A stretch of DNA of 21,733 nt, from positions 1 to 21,733 of the forward strand of contig DASPTQ010000191.1 in the NCBI GenBank assembly GCA_035623335.1. Reading direction: 5' to 3'. The position numbers were made by a program, and so were the translations under genes. Positions 9,201 to 16,280 of the stretch are shown in pieces. Source of the DNA: JAFAGX01 sp035623335. GTDB taxonomy: Bacteria; Acidobacteriota; Terriglobia; Terriglobales; Acidobacteriaceae. Numbering within the stretch: position 1 is the first letter of the stretch; every line of letters starts with the position of its first letter. Below the pieces are notes generated by a model, which was not told the DNA's origin, did no database searches, and was given only the letters and a program-made list of their open reading frames with translations.

Positions 9201-10254
9201 ATTGAGGATAGCGGTCCGGGCAGACGTCATTAAAGTCGCCGCTGCGCTCTGCCACCGTGGGAACAGCCTGATTGAATTCAAAGGGTGATCTTTCGAAGCG
9301 AAATTCCTGCGAAAAGAAGAAAAAGGTTTTGTCCTTATTTGGATCGTAGAGCTTCGGGATTAGCACTGGACCGCCGATAGTAAAGCCGAAATCATTCCGT
9401 CGATACAGGGGTGCGTATCGGGTCTCGTCGAAGTAGTTGCGAGCGTTAAAGAACTCGTTACGCAGGAATTCATAAGCATTGCCATGGAAGTCGCGCGTAC
9501 CTGATTTGGTGGTGACCAGCACCGTACCCGATGCCGTGCGGCCATACATCGCGCCGTAGTTCGAGGTCAGAACTTTCACTTCCTGGATGGAGTCGAGACT
9601 GGGGTAGACAATGAGGGTGCTGTTCGAGCCGTTGATACCGACGTTCAGCAGATCCGAGCCATCCACGTCGAAGGTGTTGTATTCGACCCGTCCGCCGTTC
9701 ACGCTGTACTTCACACTGCCATTCACTCCAACTTTAGCTTCGTCCTGTCCTGTCTGATTGCTAACCCCGGGTGCGAGCGCGATGAGCTGGGTGAAGTTGC
9801 GGCCATTCAATCCATAGCTCACTACCTCAGTTTGCGTAATGGTGCCGGAAACCGCCGCGGTTTCGGTCTCTACTTGCACCGTCTTTTGACCTTCGACGGT
9901 GGTTGCCGTAGAAGCTTCCGCGAGCTCGAGACTGGCGTCTAAGGGCAGGCTCTGACCTGCAGCTAAGACGATGCCAGGAGCGTGGAAGACCTTGAATCCG
10001 GCCGCCGAAACCGAGAGATCGTAGCTCCCCGCGGGTAACCCGCCGAAAGAGTAATACCCCTGCTCGTTTGTGGTTGCGGTGCGAGTTCCGCCAGCAGCGC
10101 CGGTGACGGTCACAACCGCCCCTACCACCACCGCCCCGCTAGGGTCGCTGACAACCCCGGAGAGGGAAAGCTTGCCCGCCGGGTTCTCGGACTGCGCGCA
10201 AGCCAGAGCTGCCAAACCAAGCACTGCGCACAAAAAACCTCTTCGCAAGCTCAC
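6259..10254 (-). CDS. Oar-like TonB-dependent outer-membrane receptor
   Basis: About 1331 aa from the GTG at 10254, which directly precedes a compact signal peptide (SLRRGF, a hydrophobic core, then ALACAQ) and has AAGG about 8 nt upstream. A TTG at 10299 would add 15 residues but has no ribosome site. After the signal come a carboxypeptidase-regulatory-like (CNA-B/DUF4480-type) beta domain at about 28-113 (GVVSDPSGAVV, YYSFGGLPAGSYDLSV), a TonB plug-like domain at about 120-260 (NGRNFTQLIALAPG, DSIQEVKVLTSNYGAMYG) and a very long beta-barrel. The chain ends in FGLKYAF, matching the C-terminal aromatic signal of BAM-inserted barrels. The size and order match the Oar-like receptors abundant in Acidobacteriota, thought to take up large substrates or support surface adhesion. 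The substrate is unknown. It is the first gene of the four-gene minus-strand operon. Confidence 0.93.
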   Translation of the reverse strand: MSLRRGFLCAVLGLAALACAQSENPAGKLSLSGVVSDPSGAVVVGAVVTVTGAAGGTRTATTNEQGYYSFGGLPAGSYDLSVSAAGFKVFHAPGIVLAAGQSLPLDASLELAEASTATTVEGQKTVQVETETAAVSGTITQTEVVSYGLNGRNFTQLIALAPGVSNQTGQDEAKVGVNGSVKYSVNGGRVEYNTFDVDGSDLLNVGINGSNSTLIVYPSLDSIQEVKVLTSNYGAMYGRTASGTVLVTTKSGTRDFHGNAYEFLRNEFFNARNYFDETRYAPLYRRNDFGFTIGGPVLIPKLYDPNKDKTFFFFSQEFRFERSPFEFNQAVPTVAERSGDFNDVCPDRYPQSTPVRIFSRSDYPDCPSTGNKQTYPGNELVPAPTGIPTGALNRNAVAILNTGIIPLPNATSGCNSSLVGETRIDPSTGRPAAVVPCYVATISPPTNWREELFRLDHNFSSFRATFRYIRDSWDTTVVTPQWGYIQNSFPTVENRFVGPGTSAMARLTDTISPTLLNDFFVSYGDSHITLTNVPGPGAQLARPAALDSPCAPSPPPILGVLEQCPMGALFQNGFGGKMPGVVIAGTNAAYGGNGFAVDSSYMPWDHTNPIYTVGDTLSKALGKHTLQMGAEFIVFQRNQINSPVGATTGDVQGIITFTNQGAGSGFPGSSPTGNAFADFLLHTAQRDGVHSFQQDSAQYKYYQRYQIAEPYFQDDWRISPRLTLNLGLRVSLFGTYYEKNHSVFNWNQAAYNHSLASQATVDPSTGELLDANSGSPIPLNLNNLDPRITNGLVQCGLKGVPASCMSGHLFNPAPRIGFAWDPRGNGRTSLRAGYGIFYEHGTANEANTGSLEGSSPLVLDMIQVTPQNASWSCIGGGSPAAGCSPTGAFPLNVTSIPTGAVWPYVQQWSVSVQRELPQATVATVAYVGSKGTHLTAERQINQLPPVSDALNPFGPHQPILPLISNAIPGQPQGDCLFQSSGAELSNGTLVNPAQPAFLNLQAACDSFLGKDPNSLRQFAPGFGRIISLANIADSTYNAFQATLRRFHNGLDLGISYTYSHSIDDSSDRSDATFVNSFDLAANRANSNYDQRHLLNISYVYALPGAAALEKFLTLIDTPYNDDGTSPVPPPPSGPSHLAKTVFDDWELSGITIYQSGTPFSVINGGSSTAVSVLDNGGVANGAGAGSYPDVVGNPHLRAPLGSTNPESIGPQLLNSAAFAAPRGLTFGDAGRNFLNNPSRLNFDVAMLKHFKITEGSTLEFRAEVFNFFNHTQFRIYDANLGNQANNTISCYGDANSGYSAGAQNCLKGSSFLHPVDAHRARTMQFGLKYAF

Positions 10255-10785
10255 TCGGGATACCTTCGCCGTACAAGTCTTGACGGGGGTCGAAACCAAC
10301 GTCGATATCTGCCGGAAACGGTGACTCCCCGGGGTAACAGAACTCCAATGCCAGACCTGAGAATTTACGAGAGGGAAGAGTTCTATCGCAGCAATGTGAC
10401 GGTGCGATGACCGGAAGATTAAAATCGCGTGAGTAATTGATGACGGGGAGCGTCCAGGTCTCCTGGGCTCGTTTCTGGACTAGCTTCCGCCCCTGGCGCA
10501 CCCGGGCAGATTTCCACAAAGCCAATTCCGAAGATTCCCATCAATTCACACGATTTTGATCCGGCCGTCATTCTTGCGACACAGAACTCGTGGATGCTGA
10601 GCCGAAAATGCAAGCGAGCGAATCAGAGCAACTTCGATTCCCGGCTTCTCTAACTCCAGATCTTCTGGGAAGTGTCGAGTTCGGCATCCCGTTATGTTCG
10701 AGTGTCTTAGCGTTGGGGGGATATTTCTCCGCGGCTGACACGAGAACCACACCATTTCACACTGATGACAAAAGGAGAATTGTGC
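10255..10785. other. Divergent intergenic region
   Basis: About 530 bp separates the start of the minus-strand receptor operon from the plus-strand PstS-like gene, so promoters for both must lie here. I could not assign a convincing -35/-10 pair or a known riboswitch on either strand. A small hairpin, CCAGG-TCT-CCTGG, lies at 10454-10466. Short open frames across this region have no ribosome sites or recognisable similarity. The length leaves room for untranslated leaders or a small RNA, but nothing specific is visible. Confidence 0.5.
10772..10777 (+). promoter_or_regulatory. Ribosome binding site of the PstS-like gene
   Basis: AAGGAG lies 8 nt before the ATG at 10786. It rules out the in-frame ATG at 10765, which lies upstream of this site, and places the start directly before a standard signal peptide. 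Confidence 0.8.
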
Positions 10786-12525
10786 ATGCGAACAGGAATT
10801 AGCTTGCTCGTTGCTTTTTTGTTGGTGGCCTGTCTGGTTGTGCCAGCCGCTAGCGCGCAGACCGTAATGTTCATTGGCGCAGGGTCCTCCGCCATGTGGC
10901 AGGAGTTCGCCCTTGCCGCCGTGAACGATCCCACACTGAATGGTCCGGGTTCACACCACTGGACGACGTCGGGAGTATGTCCCGATGGCTCGAACTGTGC
11001 CCAAGCCTTTGACAGCCGGAGTGGTCCCGGGGGCACGGTCGACGACCACCAGGGCGGGAACCTCTGGGTTGTGTGGAATAAGGCTGAAACCCGCGTCTGG
11101 GCCTATCTGTCGGTCGACTCCGTGGTGGGGAATCGCCTGTTTTTCGCCACTCCGAGAGCTACCCTCCAAATCGACAGCAACGCGCTGAACGAGGGCAGCG
11201 GTGGCGACCTGATCTCTCCTTCGCTCTTCAAGTACGGAGCAGCCACCACGTCGGCGAGATGCGCCGGAGCCTCAACTTGTGATGACAGCGCCCTGCCAGC
11301 CAAAATTCTGGACGCGATCCTGGCGGCTCCAACCATCACCGCAGCCATGACCGACATTCGCCCGGAAGATGCTCTATTTGCTTCCAACCGAGTCAATTGC
11401 CCGCCACCGATCACCCTGGGCTGCCTCGGTTACGGTATCTCTGGCAACCCGGTTGCCAATCCAGTTTTGAGTGCATTCACCACATCGAAAGCGACTCCGG
11501 TAGCCTATGCCATCAGCGGGGACGACCCCGTGAGCGGCGAGGCGGTTCCTGCGTGGACTACTTTTCCCGTGGGAGCGCAACCGATCGTCATCCTGGTGAA
11601 TCGTTCGGATGCTAGCGGGTTAGGACAGAAGACGACAGCCGGGGCGTTCGCGATTACCAACGTTACGCATGCCCAATTACAGACCATCTTCTCCGGTGCG
11701 AATTGTAATACCAGTGCCTTGGGCGCTGCTACCGCGCACGCGATCTTCCCAGTCCTGCGGGAGCCCCTCTCTGGCACCATGAACACCTTTGAGTTCACCA
11801 ACATGACCAGCCCGACCTCGTTGGTCAACTCCCAAGAAACCAAGGTCTTGGCTCATAACCCGCTGAATAATGCCTGCGCCGCTGGCGGAGGGAAGCGCTT
11901 TCGCGGCATCGGCACCGGCCAGATCACTGGTGCCATTCTGAACGGCAACCAAAACGCGACAACCGGGGCTTACCCAATTCCCAGCTTCAAGGGCGCAGAC
12001 GGCATCGGCTACGCTTTCTTCAGCTATGGAAACGTCTCCCATCTTACGAACCCCACTTGGTATGGATATCTGACACTCGACGGGGTCGATCCCCTGCTGG
12101 GGAATCCTGGGCACGTGGCTAACGGCGGGCTGCCAGCCTGCAAGCTGCCTTGCCCTGCCGCCCCGAATACCACCTTCAAGAACCTACGCAATGGAACCTA
12201 CCGCTCCTTTTCGTTCGTGCGGCTGGTTACCGAGAAGACAGGCAACGAGAATGCTGCAGAACTCGTCAAAGCAGCGCAGGCCAGTATCAATCTCTACGTT
12301 CCCGACTTTGTTCCCTACGTGGCTGCCGGTGGCGATGCCGGCATGAAATTCTACCGCTCGCACTTCCCTGTCACGGTCAATGGCGTTACCTACGCCGCGA
12401 AGAACGGTCTTCCTTTTAAGGATGCATCGGCCGAAAGTGGCGGCGATGTCGGCGGTTGTATTGAACCTGTCACGGAGAACGTGCTCGGTGAACACGAGAA
12501 CGTTACCGGCGGCTGTGCGAAGTAG
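10786..12525 (+). CDS. PstS-like periplasmic substrate-binding protein (orphan)
   Basis: 579 aa with a clear Sec signal peptide (residues 1-24, ending AASAQ). The mature protein opens with VMFIGAGSSAMW, resembling the phosphate-binding loop at the start of PstS/PBP-like proteins. A later segment, FAITNVTHAQLQTIFSG (about residues 285-305), matches the PstS pattern in which a Thr/Ser-rich loop is followed by a QL-x-x-IFxG helix. The family binds phosphate or another small oxyanion in the periplasm. At 579 aa it is far longer than classical PstS (about 320-350 aa), with an extended middle and a Cys-containing C-terminal tail. No pstC, pstA, pstB or phoU lies nearby, so it is probably not a standard Pst component; a sensing, storage or surface-binding role is possible. 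It is transcribed alone, with a terminator immediately downstream. Ligand specificity cannot be read from the sequence. Confidence 0.8.
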   Translation: MRTGISLLVAFLLVACLVVPAASAQTVMFIGAGSSAMWQEFALAAVNDPTLNGPGSHHWTTSGVCPDGSNCAQAFDSRSGPGGTVDDHQGGNLWVVWNKAETRVWAYLSVDSVVGNRLFFATPRATLQIDSNALNEGSGGDLISPSLFKYGAATTSARCAGASTCDDSALPAKILDAILAAPTITAAMTDIRPEDALFASNRVNCPPPITLGCLGYGISGNPVANPVLSAFTTSKATPVAYAISGDDPVSGEAVPAWTTFPVGAQPIVILVNRSDASGLGQKTTAGAFAITNVTHAQLQTIFSGANCNTSALGAATAHAIFPVLREPLSGTMNTFEFTNMTSPTSLVNSQETKVLAHNPLNNACAAGGGKRFRGIGTGQITGAILNGNQNATTGAYPIPSFKGADGIGYAFFSYGNVSHLTNPTWYGYLTLDGVDPLLGNPGHVANGGLPACKLPCPAAPNTTFKNLRNGTYRSFSFVRLVTEKTGNENAAELVKAAQASINLYVPDFVPYVAAGGDAGMKFYRSHFPVTVNGVTYAAKNGLPFKDASAESGGDVGGCIEPVTENVLGEHENVTGGCAK

Positions 12526-12538
12526 GCAAGAGTCGTTC

Positions 12539-12579
12539 AAGGCAGGGAGGCAAATTTGCCAACCTGCCTTGTTTCTTTT
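12539..12579 (+). terminator. Intrinsic terminator after the PstS-like gene
   Basis: AAGGCAGG (12539-12546) pairs with CCTGCCTT (12563-12570). A 2x2 internal mismatch separates this from an inner perfect 12-base palindrome, GGCAAATTTGCC (12549-12560). The stem is followed by GTTTCTTTT. It begins 13 nt after the stop codon at 12525, where a rho-independent terminator is expected. Confidence 0.82.
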
Positions 12580-12625
12580 GCAGGATGCGGTTTCATAGCG
12601 GATCAGAGAATGGAAGGGGTTTGTC

Positions 12626-13696
12626 TTGCACCGACAGATTGCGAAGTTCGGCCGGGTGATGATTGGTCTCTTTCTTCTTTTTTTTCCGGTTGCCGGGCTG
12701 CTTAGCCGGGCGCAACAGTCCTCTAGTCAAGAAAGTCCCAATGCTGCTAACGATGCCGGTCCCGTGGTAGAGGTCGGGATCGACTCCTTTGCCGGGTATA
12801 AGGAAGATAGGAGGTCACTTTCCTTAGGCGGAAGCAACCTGCACGCCCTCCCGCCACTCCTGGGAGAAAAAGACAATTACCCGGACTTCACACGCGAGAT
12901 CCTCGCTGTTCAGTGGCGGCCCGGTGATCCTATCCATCTTTACCTGATGCTGCCCAAGAAGGTGAAGAATCCACCGGCTATCCTTTATCTTTACAGTTAT
13001 CCAGCGGAGAACGATCGCTTTCGCGATGAAGAATTTTGTCGTCTCCTCGTCCAGAACGGAACCGCCGCCATTGGCTTCGCATCGGCCTTGACCGACCAAC
13101 GCTATCACGACCGTCCCATGAAAGAGTGGTTCATCAGTGAACTCGAGGAATCTCTTGGCACCTCAGTTCATGATGTGCAGATGATCCTGAATTACCTGAG
13201 CACCCGGGGTGATATCGACACCAGCCGGATTGGTATGTTCGGAGACGGTTCCGGGGCAGCCATCGCCATTCTCGCCGCGGCGGCGGACCCGCGCATCAAG
13301 GTCCTCGACTTGCTTGAGCCCTGGGGCGATTGGCCCGACTGGCTCGCGAAATCCGCTCTTGTTCCGGAAGAGGAACGGGCTGCTTACCTGAAGCCAGAAT
13401 TCTTGCAGCGAGTGGAACCCCTGGATCCGCTAAAGTGGCTTTCGCAATTGAGCTCTCGTACGGTTCGCCTCCAGCTCGCTCCCTACGAGACGCTTACGCC
13501 GAGCACGGCCCGAGAGCGTCTGGAGAAGGCGATGCCTGCGCAGGCCGAGATCGTGCGCTACGAAAACAGCAAAGCCCTGCACCAGGCGGCCTCTTCTGGG
13601 CAGTTCTTCGATTGGATTCAAGCGCGGGTCCGGTCTGCTGCCGGCTCAAATGAGGCGACAGCCGTGCTGAAAGATCCGGCCACAAGACGAGAGTAA
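12626..13696 (+). CDS. Exported alpha/beta-hydrolase-fold protein, probable pseudoenzyme
   Basis: 356 aa starting at TTG 12626, supported by GGAAGGGG about 6 nt upstream; an ATG at 12659 is possible but has no comparable site. An N-terminal hydrophobic segment (residues 10-28, ending near SRAQ) predicts export. The core looks like a dienelactone-hydrolase/acyl-peptidase type alpha/beta hydrolase: a strand PAILYLYSYP (about 117-126), an oxyanion-region loop, and the nucleophile-elbow context SRIGMFGDGSGAAIAIL (200-216) followed by DPRIKVLDLLEPWGD. In canonical relatives the elbow reads FG-x-S-x-G-G. Here residue 208, at the nucleophile position, is Gly, with Ser one place later. The usual Asp-containing acid loop is also unclear, though a late His (about 324) is present. 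Catalysis is therefore doubtful and a binding or scaffold role is plausible. It stands alone between a terminator and a long gene-free stretch. Confidence 0.75.
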   Translation: MHRQIAKFGRVMIGLFLLFFPVAGLLSRAQQSSSQESPNAANDAGPVVEVGIDSFAGYKEDRRSLSLGGSNLHALPPLLGEKDNYPDFTREILAVQWRPGDPIHLYLMLPKKVKNPPAILYLYSYPAENDRFRDEEFCRLLVQNGTAAIGFASALTDQRYHDRPMKEWFISELEESLGTSVHDVQMILNYLSTRGDIDTSRIGMFGDGSGAAIAILAAAADPRIKVLDLLEPWGDWPDWLAKSALVPEEERAAYLKPEFLQRVEPLDPLKWLSQLSSRTVRLQLAPYETLTPSTARERLEKAMPAQAEIVRYENSKALHQAASSGQFFDWIQARVRSAAGSNEATAVLKDPATRRE

Positions 13697-13878
13697 CCTC
13701 TGTCGATAGTGAGACCTACGCGGTAGTCGTTCTACCCTCGACCCAGCGCGCAAATCCCGCCTGCTCGAGCGCATACCTCGGGCATTTCTTCGCCTGCGTC
13801 AGGCCGACGGCCAGCAACCACGGATGGCAAATTCATGGCATTCGTCTCGGTCTGAACAACCCTCGAGGTACCCTCAGA

Positions 13879-13896
13879 ACTTTACATTACTTTACA
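13879..13896 (-). promoter_or_regulatory. Candidate response-regulator operator (CpxR-box-like repeat)
   Basis: On the plus strand ACTTTACA occurs twice with a 10-bp period (13879-13886 and 13889-13896). On the minus strand this reads GTAAA-GTAAT-GTAAA, an exact match to the CpxR consensus GTAAA-N5-GTAAA known from enterobacteria. OmpR/PhoB-family regulators bind direct repeats spaced by one helical turn, so an operator is plausible. It lies about 490 bp before the next gene start, and no regulator is encoded here, so the assignment is tentative. Confidence 0.3.
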
Positions 13897-14096
13897 GCAA
13901 CAATCAGGCCGTAACGGGGGTTCGGAGTAAGGAACGAGCCGTAAGCTCTGCCAGGTTAAAGTGCAGCCGATCGCCTTTTTAGAGGTTCTTGGGAGCCGGA
14001 AGTATTTTTTTCGACTGCGTGGAAACGGTGCCGTGGCGCATGTAAGAATAACTTCAGGCCCCCGAAGCCCGCTCGATCCCGTCTCGAAAGCTCTAT

Positions 14097-14120
14097 GCGG
14101 TGATTCATCGGAATCACTGC
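14097..14120. repeat. Inverted repeat, 10-bp hairpin with 4-nt loop
   Basis: GCGGTGATTC (14097-14106) pairs with GAATCACTGC (14111-14120) around the loop ATCG, with nine Watson-Crick pairs and one G-T pair. No T-run follows on either strand, so it is not an obvious intrinsic terminator. It may be an operator palindrome or part of an RNA structure. Confidence 0.5.
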
Positions 14121-14387
14121 TTGGGCCGGATGGCTGCTAGGCGCGAGTGTGGGGGGACAGGCGCCGCAGGAAACAGTCAAGGCGGGTGAGGTGGAGCATG
14201 GTCGGCCGGCAGCTTTCTCGAATCAGCATCACGAACTGACGAATCAAGATAGGGAATTTTCTCTGCTTCGCGATCAGATTACACTTGCGCTTGTGATCTC
14301 CTCGTGACGCGAGAGCCCGCAGTTGGGTACGCGGCAGCTTTGACGCTCGAGCCGTGAGCGCAATCGCATGAGGAGAATCCAATTATT

Positions 14388-15170
14388 TTGAAGACTCTTT
14401 CACGTGACAAGCTTTGCCCTTTGCTTCTCTTTGCCTTTCTGCTCTCGAGCCTGCTGGTTGCCAGCTCGGCCGGTCAGCAAACCACCGCGCCTGCCGATCC
14501 AGCACCACAAAAGCAAGAGCCGGACAAGAGCAAAAGCAATACTGAGGCTATTCAAAAGCAAGAGAAAACCGGCACGTCGAACGATAGGCTATTTTTTGCC
14601 TTGCCGAATTTTCTAACCGTGGAGACTAAGAACGTCCCGCCACTAACGGCGAAGCAGAAATTGAAAGTGGTAACCCGGGGATGTTTCGATCCCATCGAGA
14701 TTCCCTGGTACGGGATCCAGGCAGGCATCAGCCAGGCGACCAACAGCGAAGCTGGTTACGGTCAGGGAGCGGAGGGCTATGGCAAGCGATATGCGGCATA
14801 TGCCGCGGACGGTACCATCGAGAATTACTTCTCCCAGGCCTTCTTGCCGATTCTGCTCCATCAGGATCCGCGTTACTTCCAGATGGGCGAAGGCAGCTTC
14901 ACGCACCGCACCGGCTACGCCATCAGTCGGATTTTTGTCACTCGCAGCGATTCCGGTCATCGGCAGTTCAATTTTTCCGAGATTGTCGGGTCGGGGATGG
15001 CGTCCGCAATATCCACCTACAGCTATCACCCCCAAGAGGATCGCACCGCGTCGAACACCGTCAAAGTATGGTGGACCGAAGTTGGATACGATACGCTCAC
15101 CCTCGTCATTAAAGAGTACTGGCCTGACATTCGCCGCAAAATGAGCAAAAAGAAACCGGCCGCCCGCTAA
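14388..15170 (+). CDS. Exported protein of unknown function, 260 aa
   Basis: 260 aa from TTG 14388, with AGGAG at 14371-14375 (12 nt upstream, rather far). The signal peptide spans residues 1-29 (hydrophobic core LLLFAFLLSSLLVASS). A low-complexity Lys/Gln/Pro/Ser linker follows (about 31-67), then a compact domain from about 68. Visible landmarks are RLFFALPNF, a PLTAKQK-x-x-V-x-RGCFDP stretch (86-102), HQDPRYFQMGEGSF (158-171), SRIFVTRSDSG (180-190), FNFSEIVG (194-201) and KEYWPDI (242-248). I associate these motifs with hypothetical proteins common in Acidobacteriota, but no biochemical function is known to me. The aromatic/Gly-rich pattern would suit a periplasmic or outer-membrane-associated protein. 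The next gene starts 32 nt downstream on the same strand, so the two are probably co-transcribed. Confidence 0.82.
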   Translation: MKTLSRDKLCPLLLFAFLLSSLLVASSAGQQTTAPADPAPQKQEPDKSKSNTEAIQKQEKTGTSNDRLFFALPNFLTVETKNVPPLTAKQKLKVVTRGCFDPIEIPWYGIQAGISQATNSEAGYGQGAEGYGKRYAAYAADGTIENYFSQAFLPILLHQDPRYFQMGEGSFTHRTGYAISRIFVTRSDSGHRQFNFSEIVGSGMASAISTYSYHPQEDRTASNTVKVWWTEVGYDTLTLVIKEYWPDIRRKMSKKKPAAR

Positions 15171-15202
15171 CGGCCCGCCACATCCGAACCCCCGAGGTCA
15201 CG

Positions 15203-16042
15203 ATGATTCTTTGTCGATCCACCAACGACACCGCAACGGTTGCGCGACACCAGTTCTTGACCCGCAGTCGAGCGGCGATGGCGTTTTTGCTTTTACTCGC
15301 GGGGATAGCACCATCCTGGGCCAGCGATCCCACGGCGACGTTTCAAATCCCTCCGGTCAAGGTTCCCCTGAACGTAAAAGACCAGCAGGTCACGATTGCC
15401 GCTTCCGGGGTCATTGCCGTGACTCGAGACGAACGGGGGTTGAACACCGCCAAATTGCAACTGTTGGCCGACCTTTCGGATGTGCAGCAGAACCTGACGA
15501 GAGTTCTAAGCTCCGCACTGGACAAAATTGATGGCTGCGGAGACCACATTCGAATCCAAAGCGCCTCACTCTTGCCACTCGACCCCGCCACCCAGGCGGT
15601 CGTCGCACTCCATTATGAGCGCTGGGCGTGCGCTAAGGTTTTTGGCAAGATACAAGCGAAGCGGTTGACCGGCGGGAACGCACTGGTCGAGATGAAACTT
15701 ACTCCGGCTGTCGAAGCGAACAATACGGAACTGCGACTGGTGCCCGATATCGGACGGATCGAAGCCGACGGCTCCTTAGGGGAGTTGCTACACTCCGGGC
15801 CCCTCGGCGAGATGCTGCGTGATAAGATCCGAGAGGCGATCCTCTCCACGTTGCAAAAGGGTACGGACCTCAGTGCTACGCTTCCTCCGGCAGTGCAAGG
15901 CTACGCCAGGATTCAGAACGCACAATTCCAGGATGCCGGTTCGGGGCGCCTAACCGTGCAATTGGAGGGCGAATTTCGCGTCACCGACGAGCAGGTGGAA
16001 GTTCTATCCGACCAGGTCAAGCAACGGATTGCATCGCGCTAA
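15203..16042 (+). CDS. Secreted Cys-pair domain protein upstream of the RND pump
   Basis: 279 aa starting at ATG 15203, preceded by GAGG about 6 nt upstream. A signal peptide with a long n-region (hydrophobic core about 26-37, cleavage near SWAS, residues 38-41) predicts periplasmic export. The mature part (about 46-279) is one domain homologous to residues about 212-440 of the product of 19600-20940. Shared blocks are AD-[LV]-SD-[VL]-QQ, CG-x4-IQ-x-ASL, a RW-x-C segment, LVP-x3-R-x2-A-[DE]-G followed by SG-x-LG, and DEQV-x5-Q-[VL]-K near the end. Cys112 and Cys143 are 31 residues apart, exactly as in the paralogue, suggesting a conserved disulfide. I do not recognise the family. The pump gene begins 238 nt downstream; a role with the pump is inferred only from position and from the matching paralogue on its other side. 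Confidence 0.85.
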   Translation: MILCRSTNDTATVARHQFLTRSRAAMAFLLLLAGIAPSWASDPTATFQIPPVKVPLNVKDQQVTIAASGVIAVTRDERGLNTAKLQLLADLSDVQQNLTRVLSSALDKIDGCGDHIRIQSASLLPLDPATQAVVALHYERWACAKVFGKIQAKRLTGGNALVEMKLTPAVEANNTELRLVPDIGRIEADGSLGELLHSGPLGEMLRDKIREAILSTLQKGTDLSATLPPAVQGYARIQNAQFQDAGSGRLTVQLEGEFRVTDEQVEVLSDQVKQRIASR

Positions 16043-16280
16043 TTCCCGCTAACCCATTTCTTGGGCGAGGCTCCTTGGTTTCAAGCCGAGAGTCTGTGGC
16101 TCTGAAATCGCGAAGGCAGCCTTGCTTTACCGACATTTACCCGCGATTTACCAATCCTGACATTTGCTAGGCATTATCCGCCGTACCATAAACTGCCAGC
16201 GTTCTCCTCGGAACCGTATTGCGATGGGCTCGACACGGTAGCCACGGTCGATCCGTTTCGTAGAGAGGGCAAGGGCAGCA

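Larger units (their letters stand above)
13697..14387. other. Gene-free stretch of about 690 bp
   Basis: No open frame here has both a ribosome site and a recognisable product. The small minus-strand frames at 13956-14180 and 14137-14382 are Arg/His/Cys-rich and look like chance frames. Two structured elements stand out and are listed separately: a direct repeat of ACTTTACA at 13879-13896 and a 10-bp hairpin at 14097-14120. The promoter for the gene at 14388 presumably lies here. A non-coding RNA or a decayed gene cannot be excluded. Confidence 0.5.

Noticed and set aside
10255..10299. TTG start at 10299 for the Oar-like receptor
   Set aside because: No ribosome site precedes it, and the GTG at 10254 gives a cleaner signal peptide; not fully excluded.
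13956..14382. Two small minus-strand frames in the 690-bp gap as possible genes or a decayed transposase
   Set aside because: No ribosome sites, no family motif, Arg/Cys/His-rich composition; no terminal repeats or target duplications seen.
16164..16192. Possible promoter TTGCTA-17-CATAAA before the RND gene
   Set aside because: Both hexamers match the consensus poorly; not distinguishable from chance.
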